A DNA stretch of 64,000 nucleotides from Winogradskyella sp. PG-2 (GTDB lineage: Bacteria; Bacteroidota; Bacteroidia; Flavobacteriales; Flavobacteriaceae): NCBI RefSeq assembly GCF_000828715.1, contig NZ_AP014583.1, positions 1,176,001 through 1,240,000 of the forward strand, in the 5' to 3' direction. The notes under the pieces were generated by a model. That model had not been told where the DNA came from. It searched no databases and was given only the letters and a program-made list of their open reading frames with translations. A program made the position numbers and the translations under genes. Below are positions 8,069 to 16,613 of the stretch, piece after piece; position 1 is the first letter of the stretch, and every line of letters starts with the position of its first letter.

Positions 8069-9340
8069 ATGTTAGAGGTTGCTGTTATTAAAGAGAATAA
8101 AGAAGACATCATTACACGTTTAGCAAAACGGAATATAGATGCTACCAAAATGGTTAATGAAGCCATCACTTTAGATGAAGATCGTAAAGCACTTCAAACA
8201 AAATTAGATAATACCAAAGCTGAATCTAATAGCCTATCAAAAGAAATCGGAAACTTATTTAAGTCTGGTGAAGTTCAAAAAGGAAACCTCTTAAAAGAAA
8301 AAACAAGGCAGCTAAAGGAGACTACAAAAACTTTAGAGCAAGAACTTAATGATAAAGTTGACGCATTAAAAGAATTGCTATATAAGATTCCTAATGTACC
8401 ACATCCTTCTGTTCCAAATGGAAGTTCTGATGAAGATAATGAAGAGATTTACAATGAAGGAAATGTTCCTACATTACATGAGAATGCAAAACCACATTGG
8501 GAACTCGCTAAAACATATGGCATTATAGATTTTGAGCTAGGGAATAAAATCTCAGGAGCAGGATTCCCCGTTTATAAAGGGAAAGGTGCTAGATTACAAC
8601 GTGCTTTAATTGCTTATTTTTTAGATAAAAACACTGCAGCAGGTTATACAGAATACCAATTACCACATTTGGTAAATGAAGCATCATGCTTCGGAACAGG
8701 ACAATTGCCAGACAAGGAAGGGCAGATGTATCACGACTCTCGCGACGATTTATATTTAATTCCAACTGCAGAAGTTCCTGGAACAAATGTATTTAGAGAT
8801 GTTCTATTAAGTGAAACTGAACTGCCAATTGGAATTACAGGATATACACCATGTTTTAGGAGAGAAGCTGGTAGCTATGGAGCTCATGTTCGTGGACTAA
8901 ATAGACTGCATCAATTTGATAAAGTAGAAATTATTCGTGTGGAACATCCTAACAATTCATATAAAGCTTTTGAGGGTATGATAGAGCACGTTAAAGATAT
9001 TTTACGCGAACTTAAATTACCTTTCAGAATCTTACGACTTTGTGGAGGAGACACTGGTTTTCCATCGGCAATGACATACGATTTTGAGGTTTTTTCTACA
9101 GCCCAAGACCGATGGTTAGAAATTTCTTCTGTTTCAAATTTTGAAACTTATCAAGCTAATCGATTAAAATTACGTTTCAAAAATAGTGACGGTAAAAATG
9201 AGCTTTGCCATACACTTAATGGAAGTTCACTAGCGTTACCAAGAGTTTTAGCAGGGATTTTAGAAAATTATCAAACTGCAGACGGAATTAAAATACCAGA
9301 AGTTTTAGTGCCTTATACAGGTTTTGATATTATTTCTTAA
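8069..9340 (+). CDS. serS: Seryl-tRNA synthetase
   Basis: Class II aminoacyl-tRNA synthetase charging tRNA-Ser. The 423-residue protein has the long N-terminal coiled-coil tRNA-binding arm (about residues 25-110, Lys/Glu/Leu-rich). Motif 2 is FRREAGSYGAHVRGLNRLHQ (starting near residue 265) and motif 3 is NGSSLALPRVLAGILENYQ (about 384-402). The ATG at 8069 gives the standard N terminus. It has its own promoter and is followed by a gene-poor stretch ending in a terminator at 9637. Confidence 0.98.
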   Translation: MLEVAVIKENKEDIITRLAKRNIDATKMVNEAITLDEDRKALQTKLDNTKAESNSLSKEIGNLFKSGEVQKGNLLKEKTRQLKETTKTLEQELNDKVDALKELLYKIPNVPHPSVPNGSSDEDNEEIYNEGNVPTLHENAKPHWELAKTYGIIDFELGNKISGAGFPVYKGKGARLQRALIAYFLDKNTAAGYTEYQLPHLVNEASCFGTGQLPDKEGQMYHDSRDDLYLIPTAEVPGTNVFRDVLLSETELPIGITGYTPCFRREAGSYGAHVRGLNRLHQFDKVEIIRVEHPNNSYKAFEGMIEHVKDILRELKLPFRILRLCGGDTGFPSAMTYDFEVFSTAQDRWLEISSVSNFETYQANRLKLRFKNSDGKNELCHTLNGSSLALPRVLAGILENYQTADGIKIPEVLVPYTGFDIIS

Positions 9341-9470
9341 CTTTAGTTTATTACCATATTTTCTCTATTTTGTTAAAAAAATAGGTTTTTGGTCGATTTT
9401 TTAAGCATTTCTTCGTTTATTTTCATTATTTTTATGATGTTAGCAGTCCCAATCTAGAACTAACCTAATT

Positions 9471-9539
9471 ATGAAAGACCTAAAGCGCATTGTATTACTC
9501 ATTGCATTAGCTGTTATGGTAACCAAAGTTTTGTTTTAA
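9471..9539 (+). CDS. Possible 22-residue hydrophobic small protein
   Basis: ATG at 9471 opens a 22-codon frame reading MKDLKRIVLLIALAVMVTKV and ending in LF. It has a charged Met-Lys-Asp-Leu-Lys-Arg start and one hydrophobic helix long enough to span a membrane. It lies alone in the 360-bp gap between serS and the TPR gene, upstream of a strong terminator (9637-9670), so it is probably transcribed. I see no clear ribosome-binding site or -7 box. The composition looks like a genuine micro-protein rather than random AT-rich sequence, but no function can be assigned. The rest of 9341-9636 holds no other feature I can support. Confidence 0.4.
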   Translation: MKDLKRIVLLIALAVMVTKVLF

Positions 9540-9636
9540 CTATAATTAGAAATAGCAAAATAGTAAGACACCAAACAAAGTAATTGAATCATATTTATAA
9601 CGAATAATGGTTAATAGCACATTTATTTTGCTGGTC

Positions 9637-9670
9637 AAAATGCCTAAACTCAAAGTTTAGGCATTTTTTT
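9637..9670 (+). terminator. Strong intrinsic terminator
   Basis: 14-bp perfect stem AAAATGCCTAAACT (9637-9650) / AGTTTAGGCATTTT (9654-9667) with a 3-nt loop and a T tract. It ends the transcript carrying serS and/or the small ORF at 9471. Confidence 0.85.
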
Positions 9671-9706
9671 ATAAAAACATTCACAATATCTAGGAGTAGC
9701 ATTTGT

Positions 9707-9714
9707 TATATTTG
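9707..9714 (+). promoter_or_regulatory. -7 box TATATTTG of the TPR gene
   Basis: TATATTTG fits TAnnTTTG and lies 9 bp before ATG 9724, so the transcript would be almost leaderless from that start. This excludes the in-frame start at 9703, which lies upstream of the box. Confidence 0.55.
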
Positions 9715-9723
9715 AACATAAGC

Positions 9724-11508
9724 ATGCAAAAGACTTTTTTAATTATACTCATAATATTCGGACTCAATTTTAGCCTAGCTCAAAATAGCGAGGCACTTGC
9801 GGATAGTTATTACAAAAAAGGAGAGTTTAAAAAAGCACTTATTATTTACCAAAACCTAAATAAAGAAAAGCCATATAGCTACAAATACATCTACAAACTC
9901 GTTGAAACCTATCAACAATTAGAGCAATATGATGAAGCTGAAAATATACTCGTACAACGTCTAGCAAAAAGACAGAATCCAACATTACTTGTTGAGCTTG
10001 GCTATAACTTTCAGCTTAAAGATAGTTTGACCAAAGCTGAAAAATTATATGATGATGCCATCTCCTATATAGATGCAAAACCAAATTACATATATAGCAT
10101 TGCTAAAAAATTTGAGGATCATTCTTTATTAGATCAAGCCATTAAGGTTTATGATAAAGGAAAACTGCTTACGCCAGATAAAAACTATAGTATTCAGTTA
10201 GCACGCATCTATGGAGATAAAGGAAATATTGAAAAAATGTTTTCTAATTATATTGATTACATAGCATATAAACCCAATTACCTTAGCAATATAAAGCGCG
10301 CTATAAGTGATTTTATATCGGAAAATAAAACAAACGAAAACAACACCTATTTAAGACGTGCGCTATTGAAAAAAATTCAGCAAGAGCCTAATGAATATTG
10401 GTACGAAATGCTTAGCTGGTTGTATGTACAAGAGAAGGCGTATAACAAGTCTTTTAGTCAAGAAAAAGCACTTTATAAACGTAATCCCGAGAGTTTAGAT
10501 CGTATTATAGAGTTAGCAATTACTGCGCTAGACGATAATGATGACGAAACATCAAAAGACATTTTTAATTACATTTTAGAAACCACACAAGATCCAAGTA
10601 CTGCTTTAACAGCACACCAATATATATTAGAAATTGACACTAAAAATGCTTCTGAGAAAGAACTAAAACGAATTGATGAAACTTATAATGCATTATTTAA
10701 AGAGTTTGGCAAATCTGAATTAACCTTACCCTTACAACTAGCTTATGGTCAGTTTTTAGCATTTAACAAAAAAGATACAGACAGTGCTACTTCTTTTTTG
10801 CGTAAAAGTTTAAAATTAAATATCTCTGAATTTCAAGAAGCAAAAGTAAAATTGTTACTAGCAGATATTTTAGTACTACAAGAAAAGTTTAATGAAGCTT
10901 TAATTTTCTATTCTCAAATTCAAATGAGCCTAAAGAATAGTACGATCTCACAAGAAGCACGATTTAAAGTCGCAAAAACAAGTTATTATAAAGGTGACTT
11001 TGATTGGGCAGAATCTCAGCTTAAGATCTTAAAATCTTCAACTTCTCAACTCATTGCCAACGATGCTTTAGATTTAAAGCTTTTGATTTCGGATAATAAA
11101 TTTGAAGACAGTTTACAAACCGCTTTAAAGCATTATGCAAAAGCAGATTTGTTCTCGTTCCAGAATAAAACAGATGATGCTATTTCACTTTTAGATAAAA
11201 TATTAGAAGAACATAAAGGAGAAAGTATCACAGATCAAACCTTGTTTCAACAAGCCAAACTTTACGAGCAGAAAAAACAATACAATAAAGCAGAAGCTAA
11301 TTATTTACTCATCATTAAAGATTGGCGAGAAGATATTTTAGCAGATGATGCACATTACTATTTGGCTGAACTCTACAATACCCACTTAACAAAACCAGAA
11401 GACGCCAAACAGCTCTACGAAAAAATTATCTTTGAGTTTGAAGACAGTATCTATTTTATTGAAGCTCGGAAAAAATTTCGAATGCTGAGAGGAGATATTA
11501 TTAATTAG
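9724..11508 (+). CDS. Secreted/periplasmic tetratricopeptide-repeat protein
   Basis: A 594-residue TPR protein of unknown specific role. A signal peptide (QKTFLIILIIFGLNFSLAQ) ends in the typical flavobacterial AQ cleavage region. TPR-like helical pairs follow throughout, for example residues about 24-60 (ADSYYKKGEFKKALIIYQNL) and 510-560 (QQAKLYEQKKQYNKAEANYL). The protein is probably a periplasmic or outer-membrane scaffold. The start at 9724 is chosen because it gives a clean signal peptide and lies just after the -7 box. It is conserved next to serS in many flavobacteria, as I recall, and no partner is evident here. Confidence 0.85.
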   Translation: MQKTFLIILIIFGLNFSLAQNSEALADSYYKKGEFKKALIIYQNLNKEKPYSYKYIYKLVETYQQLEQYDEAENILVQRLAKRQNPTLLVELGYNFQLKDSLTKAEKLYDDAISYIDAKPNYIYSIAKKFEDHSLLDQAIKVYDKGKLLTPDKNYSIQLARIYGDKGNIEKMFSNYIDYIAYKPNYLSNIKRAISDFISENKTNENNTYLRRALLKKIQQEPNEYWYEMLSWLYVQEKAYNKSFSQEKALYKRNPESLDRIIELAITALDDNDDETSKDIFNYILETTQDPSTALTAHQYILEIDTKNASEKELKRIDETYNALFKEFGKSELTLPLQLAYGQFLAFNKKDTDSATSFLRKSLKLNISEFQEAKVKLLLADILVLQEKFNEALIFYSQIQMSLKNSTISQEARFKVAKTSYYKGDFDWAESQLKILKSSTSQLIANDALDLKLLISDNKFEDSLQTALKHYAKADLFSFQNKTDDAISLLDKILEEHKGESITDQTLFQQAKLYEQKKQYNKAEANYLLIIKDWREDILADDAHYYLAELYNTHLTKPEDAKQLYEKIIFEFEDSIYFIEARKKFRMLRGDIIN

Positions 11509-11572
11509 TAGATATCTATACACATCGGAAAATAAAATAGAAAATTATTAATTTTAATACCTTAAGTAGGTG

Positions 11573-11698
11573 ATGAAATCACTAACCAAAAAACTAATAG
11601 ATGTCTTTTTTTGGCTTCTTAAATGGGCAGTAATAATTATTATTGCAATTGCTATTATTTATATTGGATGGTGGTCTTATGGTGGTATTGAATTGTAA
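11573..11698 (+). CDS. Possible 41-residue single-pass membrane protein
   Basis: ATG 11573 opens a 41-codon frame beginning MKSLTKKLIDVFFWLLKW, followed by a long Ile/Ala-rich transmembrane helix and ending with a GWWSYGGIEL tail. The positive N terminus, single helix and Trp/Tyr interfacial residues look like a real small inner-membrane protein. It fills the gap between the TPR gene and DUF4286. A GTAGGTG sequence just before the ATG is a weak ribosome-binding candidate. Function unknown. Confidence 0.55.
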   Translation: MKSLTKKLIDVFFWLLKWAVIIIIAIAIIYIGWWSYGGIEL

Positions 11699-11702
11699 TT
11701 CA

Positions 11703-11710
11703 TACTTTTG
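11703..11710 (+). promoter_or_regulatory. -7 box TACTTTTG of the DUF4286 gene
   Basis: TACTTTTG fits TAnnTTTG and lies 35 bp before the DUF4286 start codon. No convincing TTG at the -33 position. Confidence 0.5.
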
Positions 11711-11745
11711 CCATACTAAGTTATTTCAATACAAATTCCTTTAAA

Positions 11746-12066
11746 ATGATCATATACAACGTCACTGTAAACGTCGACAAAACCATAAACACAGCATGGT
11801 TAAACTGGATGAAAGAACACATTCCAGAGGTTTTAGCTACTGGTAAGTTTAAAGAAGCAAAACTCACCAAAGTATTAGTCGCAGATGATGAAACCGACAC
11901 CTATTCCATACAATATAGAGCGCACAGTAGAGAAGCCTTAGATGCATATTATGCAGAAGATGCAGAACGCCTTAGAGCAGATGGACTTAAACGTTGGGCT
12001 GATAAATCCTTAGCCTTTAGAACAGAATTAGAAGTTATTGATGAATATTCTGTTAACTTTAACTAA
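11746..12066 (+). CDS. DUF4286 family protein
   Basis: A 106-residue soluble protein matching the DUF4286 family: the N-terminal strand MIIYNVTVNVD, WLNWMKEHIPEVLATGKF, YSIQYRA, and a C-terminal helix RLRADGLKRWADKSLAFRTELEVI. The fold resembles a small ferredoxin-like dimeric domain. No catalytic residues are known. In flavobacteria it commonly precedes rsmA and mgtE, as here, suggesting a conserved cluster, but the function is not established. Confidence 0.85.
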   Translation: MIIYNVTVNVDKTINTAWLNWMKEHIPEVLATGKFKEAKLTKVLVADDETDTYSIQYRAHSREALDAYYAEDAERLRADGLKRWADKSLAFRTELEVIDEYSVNFN

Positions 12067-12120
12067 TCTTGTCATTGGGAGCTTAAGCGAAGAATATCTA
12101 TAAATTAATATTTCTTATTT

Positions 12121-12909
12121 GTGTCAAATCATAACCAAGTAAAAGCAAAAAAGCATCTAGGTCAACACTTCCTAACGGACGAGTCTATTGCACAAGATAT
12201 AGCAGATAGTTTATCTCTAGAAGGCTATAATGATGTCTTAGAAATTGGACCAGGAATGGGAGTACTCACCAAATACTTGCTCAAAAAAGATACCACAACA
12301 CATGTTATAGAAATTGATACTGAGTCCATAGACTACTTAAAAAACAACTACCTCAACCTTGCTAATCGCATTATAGAAAAAGACTTTTTAAAATACGATT
12401 TAAATCTTGTTTATGAGAATAAGCCTTTTGCTATTATTGGTAACTTCCCTTATAACATCTCATCACAAATTCTATTTAAAACCTTAGAATTAAGACACCA
12501 AATTCCTGAATTTTCTGGCATGTTTCAAAAAGAAGTTGCTAAACGTATTTGCTCTAAAGAAGGTTCTAAAGTCTATGGGATTTTATCCGTTTTAACTCAA
12601 GCATTTTACGATGCTGAATATCTCTTTACAGTGCCACCAGCGGTTTTTAATCCACCACCAAAAGTAGATTCTGGTGTCTTATTACTTAAGCGAAAAGCAG
12701 ATTTTAAATTACCATGCGACGAAAAACTCTTTTTTAAAGTTGTAAAAACAGGTTTTCAGCAACGCAGAAAAACACTTCGTAACAGTTTAAAAACATTTAA
12801 TCTATCGGATAATTTAAAAGCAAATACTATATTTGGGCAACGACCAGAGCAATTAAGTGTTTCACAATTTATTGAGTTGACGTCGTTAATTGAAAATGAC
12901 ATCAACTAA
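12121..12909 (+). CDS. rsmA: 16S rRNA dimethyladenosine transferase (KsgA)
   Basis: Dimethylates two adjacent adenines in helix 45 of 16S rRNA during 30S maturation. The 262-residue enzyme carries the SAM-binding motif [10 protein letters not shown] (residues about 42-51) and the catalytic NFPYNI (about 108-113), plus FQKEVAKRI and the C-terminal [12 protein letters not shown]. The start is GTG at 12121, giving [18 protein letters not shown]; the GQHFL motif at the N terminus supports it. A degenerate repeat-like sequence with TTGTCATT (12069-12076) lies just upstream. Confidence 0.97.
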   Translation: MSNHNQVKAKKHLGQHFLTDESIAQDIADSLSLEGYNDVLEIGPGMGVLTKYLLKKDTTTHVIEIDTESIDYLKNNYLNLANRIIEKDFLKYDLNLVYENKPFAIIGNFPYNISSQILFKTLELRHQIPEFSGMFQKEVAKRICSKEGSKVYGILSVLTQAFYDAEYLFTVPPAVFNPPPKVDSGVLLLKRKADFKLPCDEKLFFKVVKTGFQQRRKTLRNSLKTFNLSDNLKANTIFGQRPEQLSVSQFIELTSLIENDIN

Positions 12910-12969
12910 TTTTCCTCTGCTGTCACTTTGTGCACAGTCGAAATCCATTAAAAGCGTCGTAATAATCAC

Positions 12970-14340
12970 GTGGAAGAAATTCAAGACAACATACAATTTC
13001 AAGTCACTGATGAACTCATTGAAAAAGTAGAGATTCTTGTCGAAGACCAAAAGGGCAACGAACTCAAAGAACTTTTAAATGACTTTCACCATGCAGATAT
13101 TGCTGAAATTTTAGATGAACTAAATCTAGATGATGCGGTCTATGTCATTAAACTTCTAGATTCTGAGTTGACATCAGATATCTTAATGGAATTAGATGAG
13201 GATGATCGCGAAGACATTCTTAAAAACCTTTCTGCTAAAGAAATTGCCGAAGAAGTTGAAGAGTTAGATACAGATGATGCTACAGATATCATTGCAGAAC
13301 TACCCGAAGAACGACAGGAAGCTGTAATCTCTCAGATTGAAGATGAGGAACATAAGGCTGAAATACAAGAACTTCTAACTTATGATGATGACACAGCTGG
13401 TGGACTTATGGCCAAAGAGCTCGTTAAAGTTTACGAGACTTGGACCGTTGCTGGTTGTTTGCGTCGTATAAGAGGACAGGCAACAGAAGTGACTAGAGTA
13501 CATTCTATTTATGTTGTAGATAAAGAAGAAAAACTCATAGGTCGTTTATCACTTAAAGATTTAATCGTTGCCAAAAGCGATCAGAAAATTGCTGATATTG
13601 CCAAGGATAATGTTGATTATGTTAACGTTAATGATGATGAAGAAGATGTTGCAAAAGTCATGGCGAAATACGATTTAGAAGCCATTCCTGTGGTTGACGA
13701 TAACCAAACTTTATTAGGTAGAATTACCATTGATGATATTGTCGATGTCTTAAAAGAAGAAGCTGAAAAAGATTATCAATTAGCAGCAGGTATTACCCAA
13801 GACGTTGAAGCAGATGATAGTATTATCGAATTAACCAGAGCGCGTTTACCATGGCTATTTCTTGGGCTTATTGGTGGTGTTGGTGCGTTTATAATTATGG
13901 AGGGTTTTCAAAAAGCTTTTGACTCTTACAAAGTCCTATTCTTTTTCACGCCTTTAATTGCAGCAATGGCTGGTAATGTTGGTGTACAATCTAGTGCTAT
14001 TATCGTACAAGGTCTGGCTAATGATGATGTTAAAGGAAGTATTAATCATCGGTTGATTAAAGAAATGCTTTTGGCTACTTTAAATGGTATCATATTAGCT
14101 CTTTTTCTTTTCCTTTTTGTTTGGGCTTGGGAAAAAGATTTCAGTACAGCTTTAGCTATTTCTATTTCACTGGTTGCTGTAATTATTGTAGCCGGAATAA
14201 TAGGTACTTTTATACCCTTATTCCTAGGTAAAAGAGGTATAGATCCTGCTATAGCAACAGGTCCATTTATAACAACAAGCAACGATATTTTTGGAATTTT
14301 AATTTACTTCTGGATTGCAAAAATGATTTTAGTTATATAA
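12970..14340 (+). CDS. mgtE: Magnesium transporter MgtE
   Basis: Inner-membrane Mg2+ channel. The 456-residue protein has the acidic N domain (about residues 10-135, many Asp/Glu), two CBS domains (about 140-265) for Mg2+ sensing, and a C-terminal five-helix membrane domain (about 290-456) with GNVGVQSS and the pore-associated TTSNDIFGI. The start is GTG 12970; there is no better upstream codon after rsmA, 60 bp away. It probably shares a transcript with rsmA and the cupin gene. Confidence 0.95.
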   Translation: MEEIQDNIQFQVTDELIEKVEILVEDQKGNELKELLNDFHHADIAEILDELNLDDAVYVIKLLDSELTSDILMELDEDDREDILKNLSAKEIAEEVEELDTDDATDIIAELPEERQEAVISQIEDEEHKAEIQELLTYDDDTAGGLMAKELVKVYETWTVAGCLRRIRGQATEVTRVHSIYVVDKEEKLIGRLSLKDLIVAKSDQKIADIAKDNVDYVNVNDDEEDVAKVMAKYDLEAIPVVDDNQTLLGRITIDDIVDVLKEEAEKDYQLAAGITQDVEADDSIIELTRARLPWLFLGLIGGVGAFIIMEGFQKAFDSYKVLFFFTPLIAAMAGNVGVQSSAIIVQGLANDDVKGSINHRLIKEMLLATLNGIILALFLFLFVWAWEKDFSTALAISISLVAVIIVAGIIGTFIPLFLGKRGIDPAIATGPFITTSNDIFGILIYFWIAKMILVI

Positions 14341-14367
14341 AAGAAATTGCTTTCGTAACTTTACAAC

Positions 14368-14733
14368 ATGAAGGCAATAAACATCAAAGAAAAACATTCT
14401 CTATTTTCAAAACAGTGGCATCCACATCGTATTGCTACAGTTGATAATATGCAAGTGATACTTGCTAAAATTAAAGGTGAATTTGTATGGCATAGCCATG
14501 AAGATGAAGATGAACTATTTCAAGTTGTAAAAGGCACCTTATACATGCAATTTAGAGATAGAACTGAGGTCGTAAAAGAAGGAGAACTCATTGTGGTTCC
14601 AAAAGGAGTAGAACATAATCCATCTACTAAAGATGGAGAAGAAGTTCATCTTTTACTATTCGAAAAATTGGACACAACACATACTGGTGATGTTGAACAT
14701 GAAATGACGCAGACTGAATATCCTTGGATATAA
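14368..14733 (+). CDS. Cupin domain-containing protein
   Basis: A 121-residue single-domain cupin. Motif 1 is WHSHEDEDELFQVVKGTL (residues about 41-58) with metal-type His and Glu residues, and motif 2 ends in PKGVEHNP (about 84-91). This resembles mannose-6-phosphate isomerase-like small cupins, but substrate and activity cannot be told from sequence. It lies 27 bp after mgtE, probably in the same transcript, and is followed by a palindromic repeat element. Confidence 0.85.
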   Translation: MKAINIKEKHSLFSKQWHPHRIATVDNMQVILAKIKGEFVWHSHEDEDELFQVVKGTLYMQFRDRTEVVKEGELIVVPKGVEHNPSTKDGEEVHLLLFEKLDTTHTGDVEHEMTQTEYPWI

Positions 14734-14752
14734 TATTGTCAAAATAATACTA

Positions 14753-14856
14753 TTTGTCATTCCGCACTTGATGCGGAATCCACTTTGAAGTTCAGTTGCA
14801 TTATGGGTTAACTGCGTTGAACCTAAAGGTTTATCTGCCTTCGCAGGAATGACAAA
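14753..14856. repeat. 104-bp palindromic intergenic repeat element
   Basis: Perfect 11-bp terminal inverted repeats TTTGTCATTCC (14753-14763) and GGAATGACAAA (14846-14856) bound a nested palindrome: CCGCACTTGATGCGG (14762-14776) and an inner GTTCA/TGAAC pair. The GTCATTCC...TTCGCAGGAATGAC pattern is a type of dispersed non-coding repeat seen in many bacteria. It holds no ORF and could fold into a branched RNA. Partial copies occur at 15603-15620 and 56179-56197. Confidence 0.75.
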
Positions 14857-14868
14857 ATGTTTTAAATT

Positions 14869-15585
14869 ATGATTAAATTCTTCCGAAAAATACGATACAA
14901 TCTCATGGAAACAGGAAAAACGGGCAAATACTTAAAATACGCTATTGGTGAAATTATTCTTGTGGTTATTGGTATTCTCATAGCTCTTCAAATTAATAAT
15001 TGGAATGAAAATCGTAAACAAAGTATAAGAGAGGCTTCTGTTCTTGAAGAATTAAAACAAGGTTTAGAATCGAATAGAAGTATTCTAGAAAAACGAAAAC
15101 TACAATTCAAAGAGTTTCAAACCAAAAGCAAAAAACTAATAGAACATTTAGAAGCTAAACGGTCGTATCACGATTCTTTAGATCAGTATTTTTATGTACC
15201 AACTGGTAATTACTCTTTTGGTATATCTTATGCTACTTTCGAAAATCTAAAAAGTCAAGGATTAGATATAATCAGTAATAAGGATTTACGTCTTAATCTA
15301 GTTAAGCTATATGAGGAAGACTATTGGCTTTTAAAAGATCAAGAAACAAAAGTGGCAAATGCATTTACCAACACAACGCTACCATTTACACGACAGCATT
15401 TTAAGTTATTAAATGGCCCAACATACAAACCAAATAACTATAATAATATTTTAGAAAATGTAGAATTTCTGAATATACTTTATGAAAGCAATTATTTAGC
15501 AGAACTGTACTTTAGACAATGTGTTAAAGTCTCAGAAGCTACTTCTAATGTTATTGAGAAGATTAAAAATGAATTAAAGGAATAA
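14869..15585 (+). CDS. DUF6090 family membrane-anchored protein
   Basis: A 238-residue protein with the characteristic N terminus of DUF6090: IKFFRKIRYNLMETGKTGKYLKYAIGE split around one transmembrane helix (ILVVIGILIALQINNW, residues about 27-45). A periplasmic alpha-helical domain with Lys/Glu-rich coiled-coil character follows. The family is abundant and paralogous in marine flavobacteria and has no known function. It is flanked on both sides by palindromic repeats. Confidence 0.85.
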   Translation: MIKFFRKIRYNLMETGKTGKYLKYAIGEIILVVIGILIALQINNWNENRKQSIREASVLEELKQGLESNRSILEKRKLQFKEFQTKSKKLIEHLEAKRSYHDSLDQYFYVPTGNYSFGISYATFENLKSQGLDIISNKDLRLNLVKLYEEDYWLLKDQETKVANAFTNTTLPFTRQHFKLLNGPTYKPNNYNNILENVEFLNILYESNYLAELYFRQCVKVSEATSNVIEKIKNELKE

Positions 15586-15602
15586 GACCTAATTTAATAA
15601 GA

Positions 15603-15620
15603 TTCCTGCTTTCGCAGGAA
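15603..15620. repeat. Short palindrome TTCCTGC-TTTC-GCAGGAA, partial repeat copy
   Basis: 7-bp arms TTCCTGC (15603-15609) and GCAGGAA (15614-15620) with loop TTTC, matching the right end of the element at 14753-14856. It lies 6 bp before ATG 15627, so it forms the immediate leader of the dehydrogenase gene. Confidence 0.65.
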
Positions 15621-15626
15621 GTGAAC

Positions 15627-16604
15627 ATGAAAGTACTACACCTAGATAAAAACCACGAACTGCTCTTAAATCAACTCAACGATTTAGGCTTTACCAATCA
15701 TGAAGATTATACGTCTTCAAAAGAAAGCATTGAAGCCAAAATTTCAGATTATGATGGTATAATTATTAGAAGTCGTTTTAGTATCGATAAACAATTCTTA
15801 GATAAAGCAACCAACTTAAAATTTATAGGACGCGTTGGTGCTGGGCTAGAAAACATAGATTGCAAATATGCTGAAGAGAAGGGTGTAACCCTTTTTAATG
15901 CACCAGAAGGAAACAGAAATGCTGTAGGCGAACATACCTTAGGAATGTTATTATCCTTATTCAACAAACTCAATAAAGCTGATAAAGAGGTAAGCCAAGG
16001 AAAATGGTTACGCGAAGCTAATCGTGGATTAGAATTAGATGGGAAAACCGTTGGATTGATTGGTTATGGTAATATGGGAAAAGCCTTCGCTAAAAAACTC
16101 AGAGGTTTTGATGTAGAAGTGCTATGCTATGACATTAAAGACAATGTTGGTGATGAAAATGCTAAACAAATAGCGCTTAGAGATCTTCAAGAAAAAGTAG
16201 ATGTGTTGAGTTTACATACACCACAAACACCATTGACATTAAATATGGTGAATTCTGATTTTATTAATGGATTTAAAAAACCATTCTGGTTAATTAATAC
16301 CGCTCGTGGTAAAAGTGTAGTTACAAAAGATTTAGTTTCAGCTTTAGACTCTGGGAAAATTTTAGGTGCTGGACTCGATGTTCTGGAATATGAAAAATCC
16401 TCTTTTGAAAATTTATTTAAAATTGATGAGCCCAAGTTCCGATGGATGCGAAAAGGTAAAAAGAGTAACTTACCTGAGGCTTTTCAATACTTAATTAATG
16501 CAGATAATATTATTCTATCACCACACGTCGCTGGTTGGACTGTTGAAAGTAAAATTAAACTCGCACAAACTATTGTCGATAAAATCAAAGCAAAATTTTG
16601 CTAA
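15627..16604 (+). CDS. D-isomer specific 2-hydroxyacid dehydrogenase family protein
   Basis: A NAD-dependent 2-hydroxyacid dehydrogenase of the SerA/D-LDH superfamily, 325 residues. It shows the Rossmann motif LIGYGNMGKAFAK, the catalytic Arg in NTARGKS, and the catalytic His in LSPHVAGW. It lacks an ACT domain, so it is not a full-length allosteric phosphoglycerate dehydrogenase; the substrate is unclear. The frame is open to GTG 15621, but ATG 15627 gives the expected MKVLHLDKN start and avoids starting next to the palindrome. Confidence 0.88.
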   Translation: MKVLHLDKNHELLLNQLNDLGFTNHEDYTSSKESIEAKISDYDGIIIRSRFSIDKQFLDKATNLKFIGRVGAGLENIDCKYAEEKGVTLFNAPEGNRNAVGEHTLGMLLSLFNKLNKADKEVSQGKWLREANRGLELDGKTVGLIGYGNMGKAFAKKLRGFDVEVLCYDIKDNVGDENAKQIALRDLQEKVDVLSLHTPQTPLTLNMVNSDFINGFKKPFWLINTARGKSVVTKDLVSALDSGKILGAGLDVLEYEKSSFENLFKIDEPKFRWMRKGKKSNLPEAFQYLINADNIILSPHVAGWTVESKIKLAQTIVDKIKAKFC

Positions 16605-16613
16605 TTTTAAAAC

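Noticed and set aside
12069..12115. TTGTCATT plus neighbouring sequence upstream of rsmA as a full copy of the palindromic repeat
   Set aside because: Only the first half resembles the element at 14753-14856 and no closing arm is found; too degenerate to annotate.
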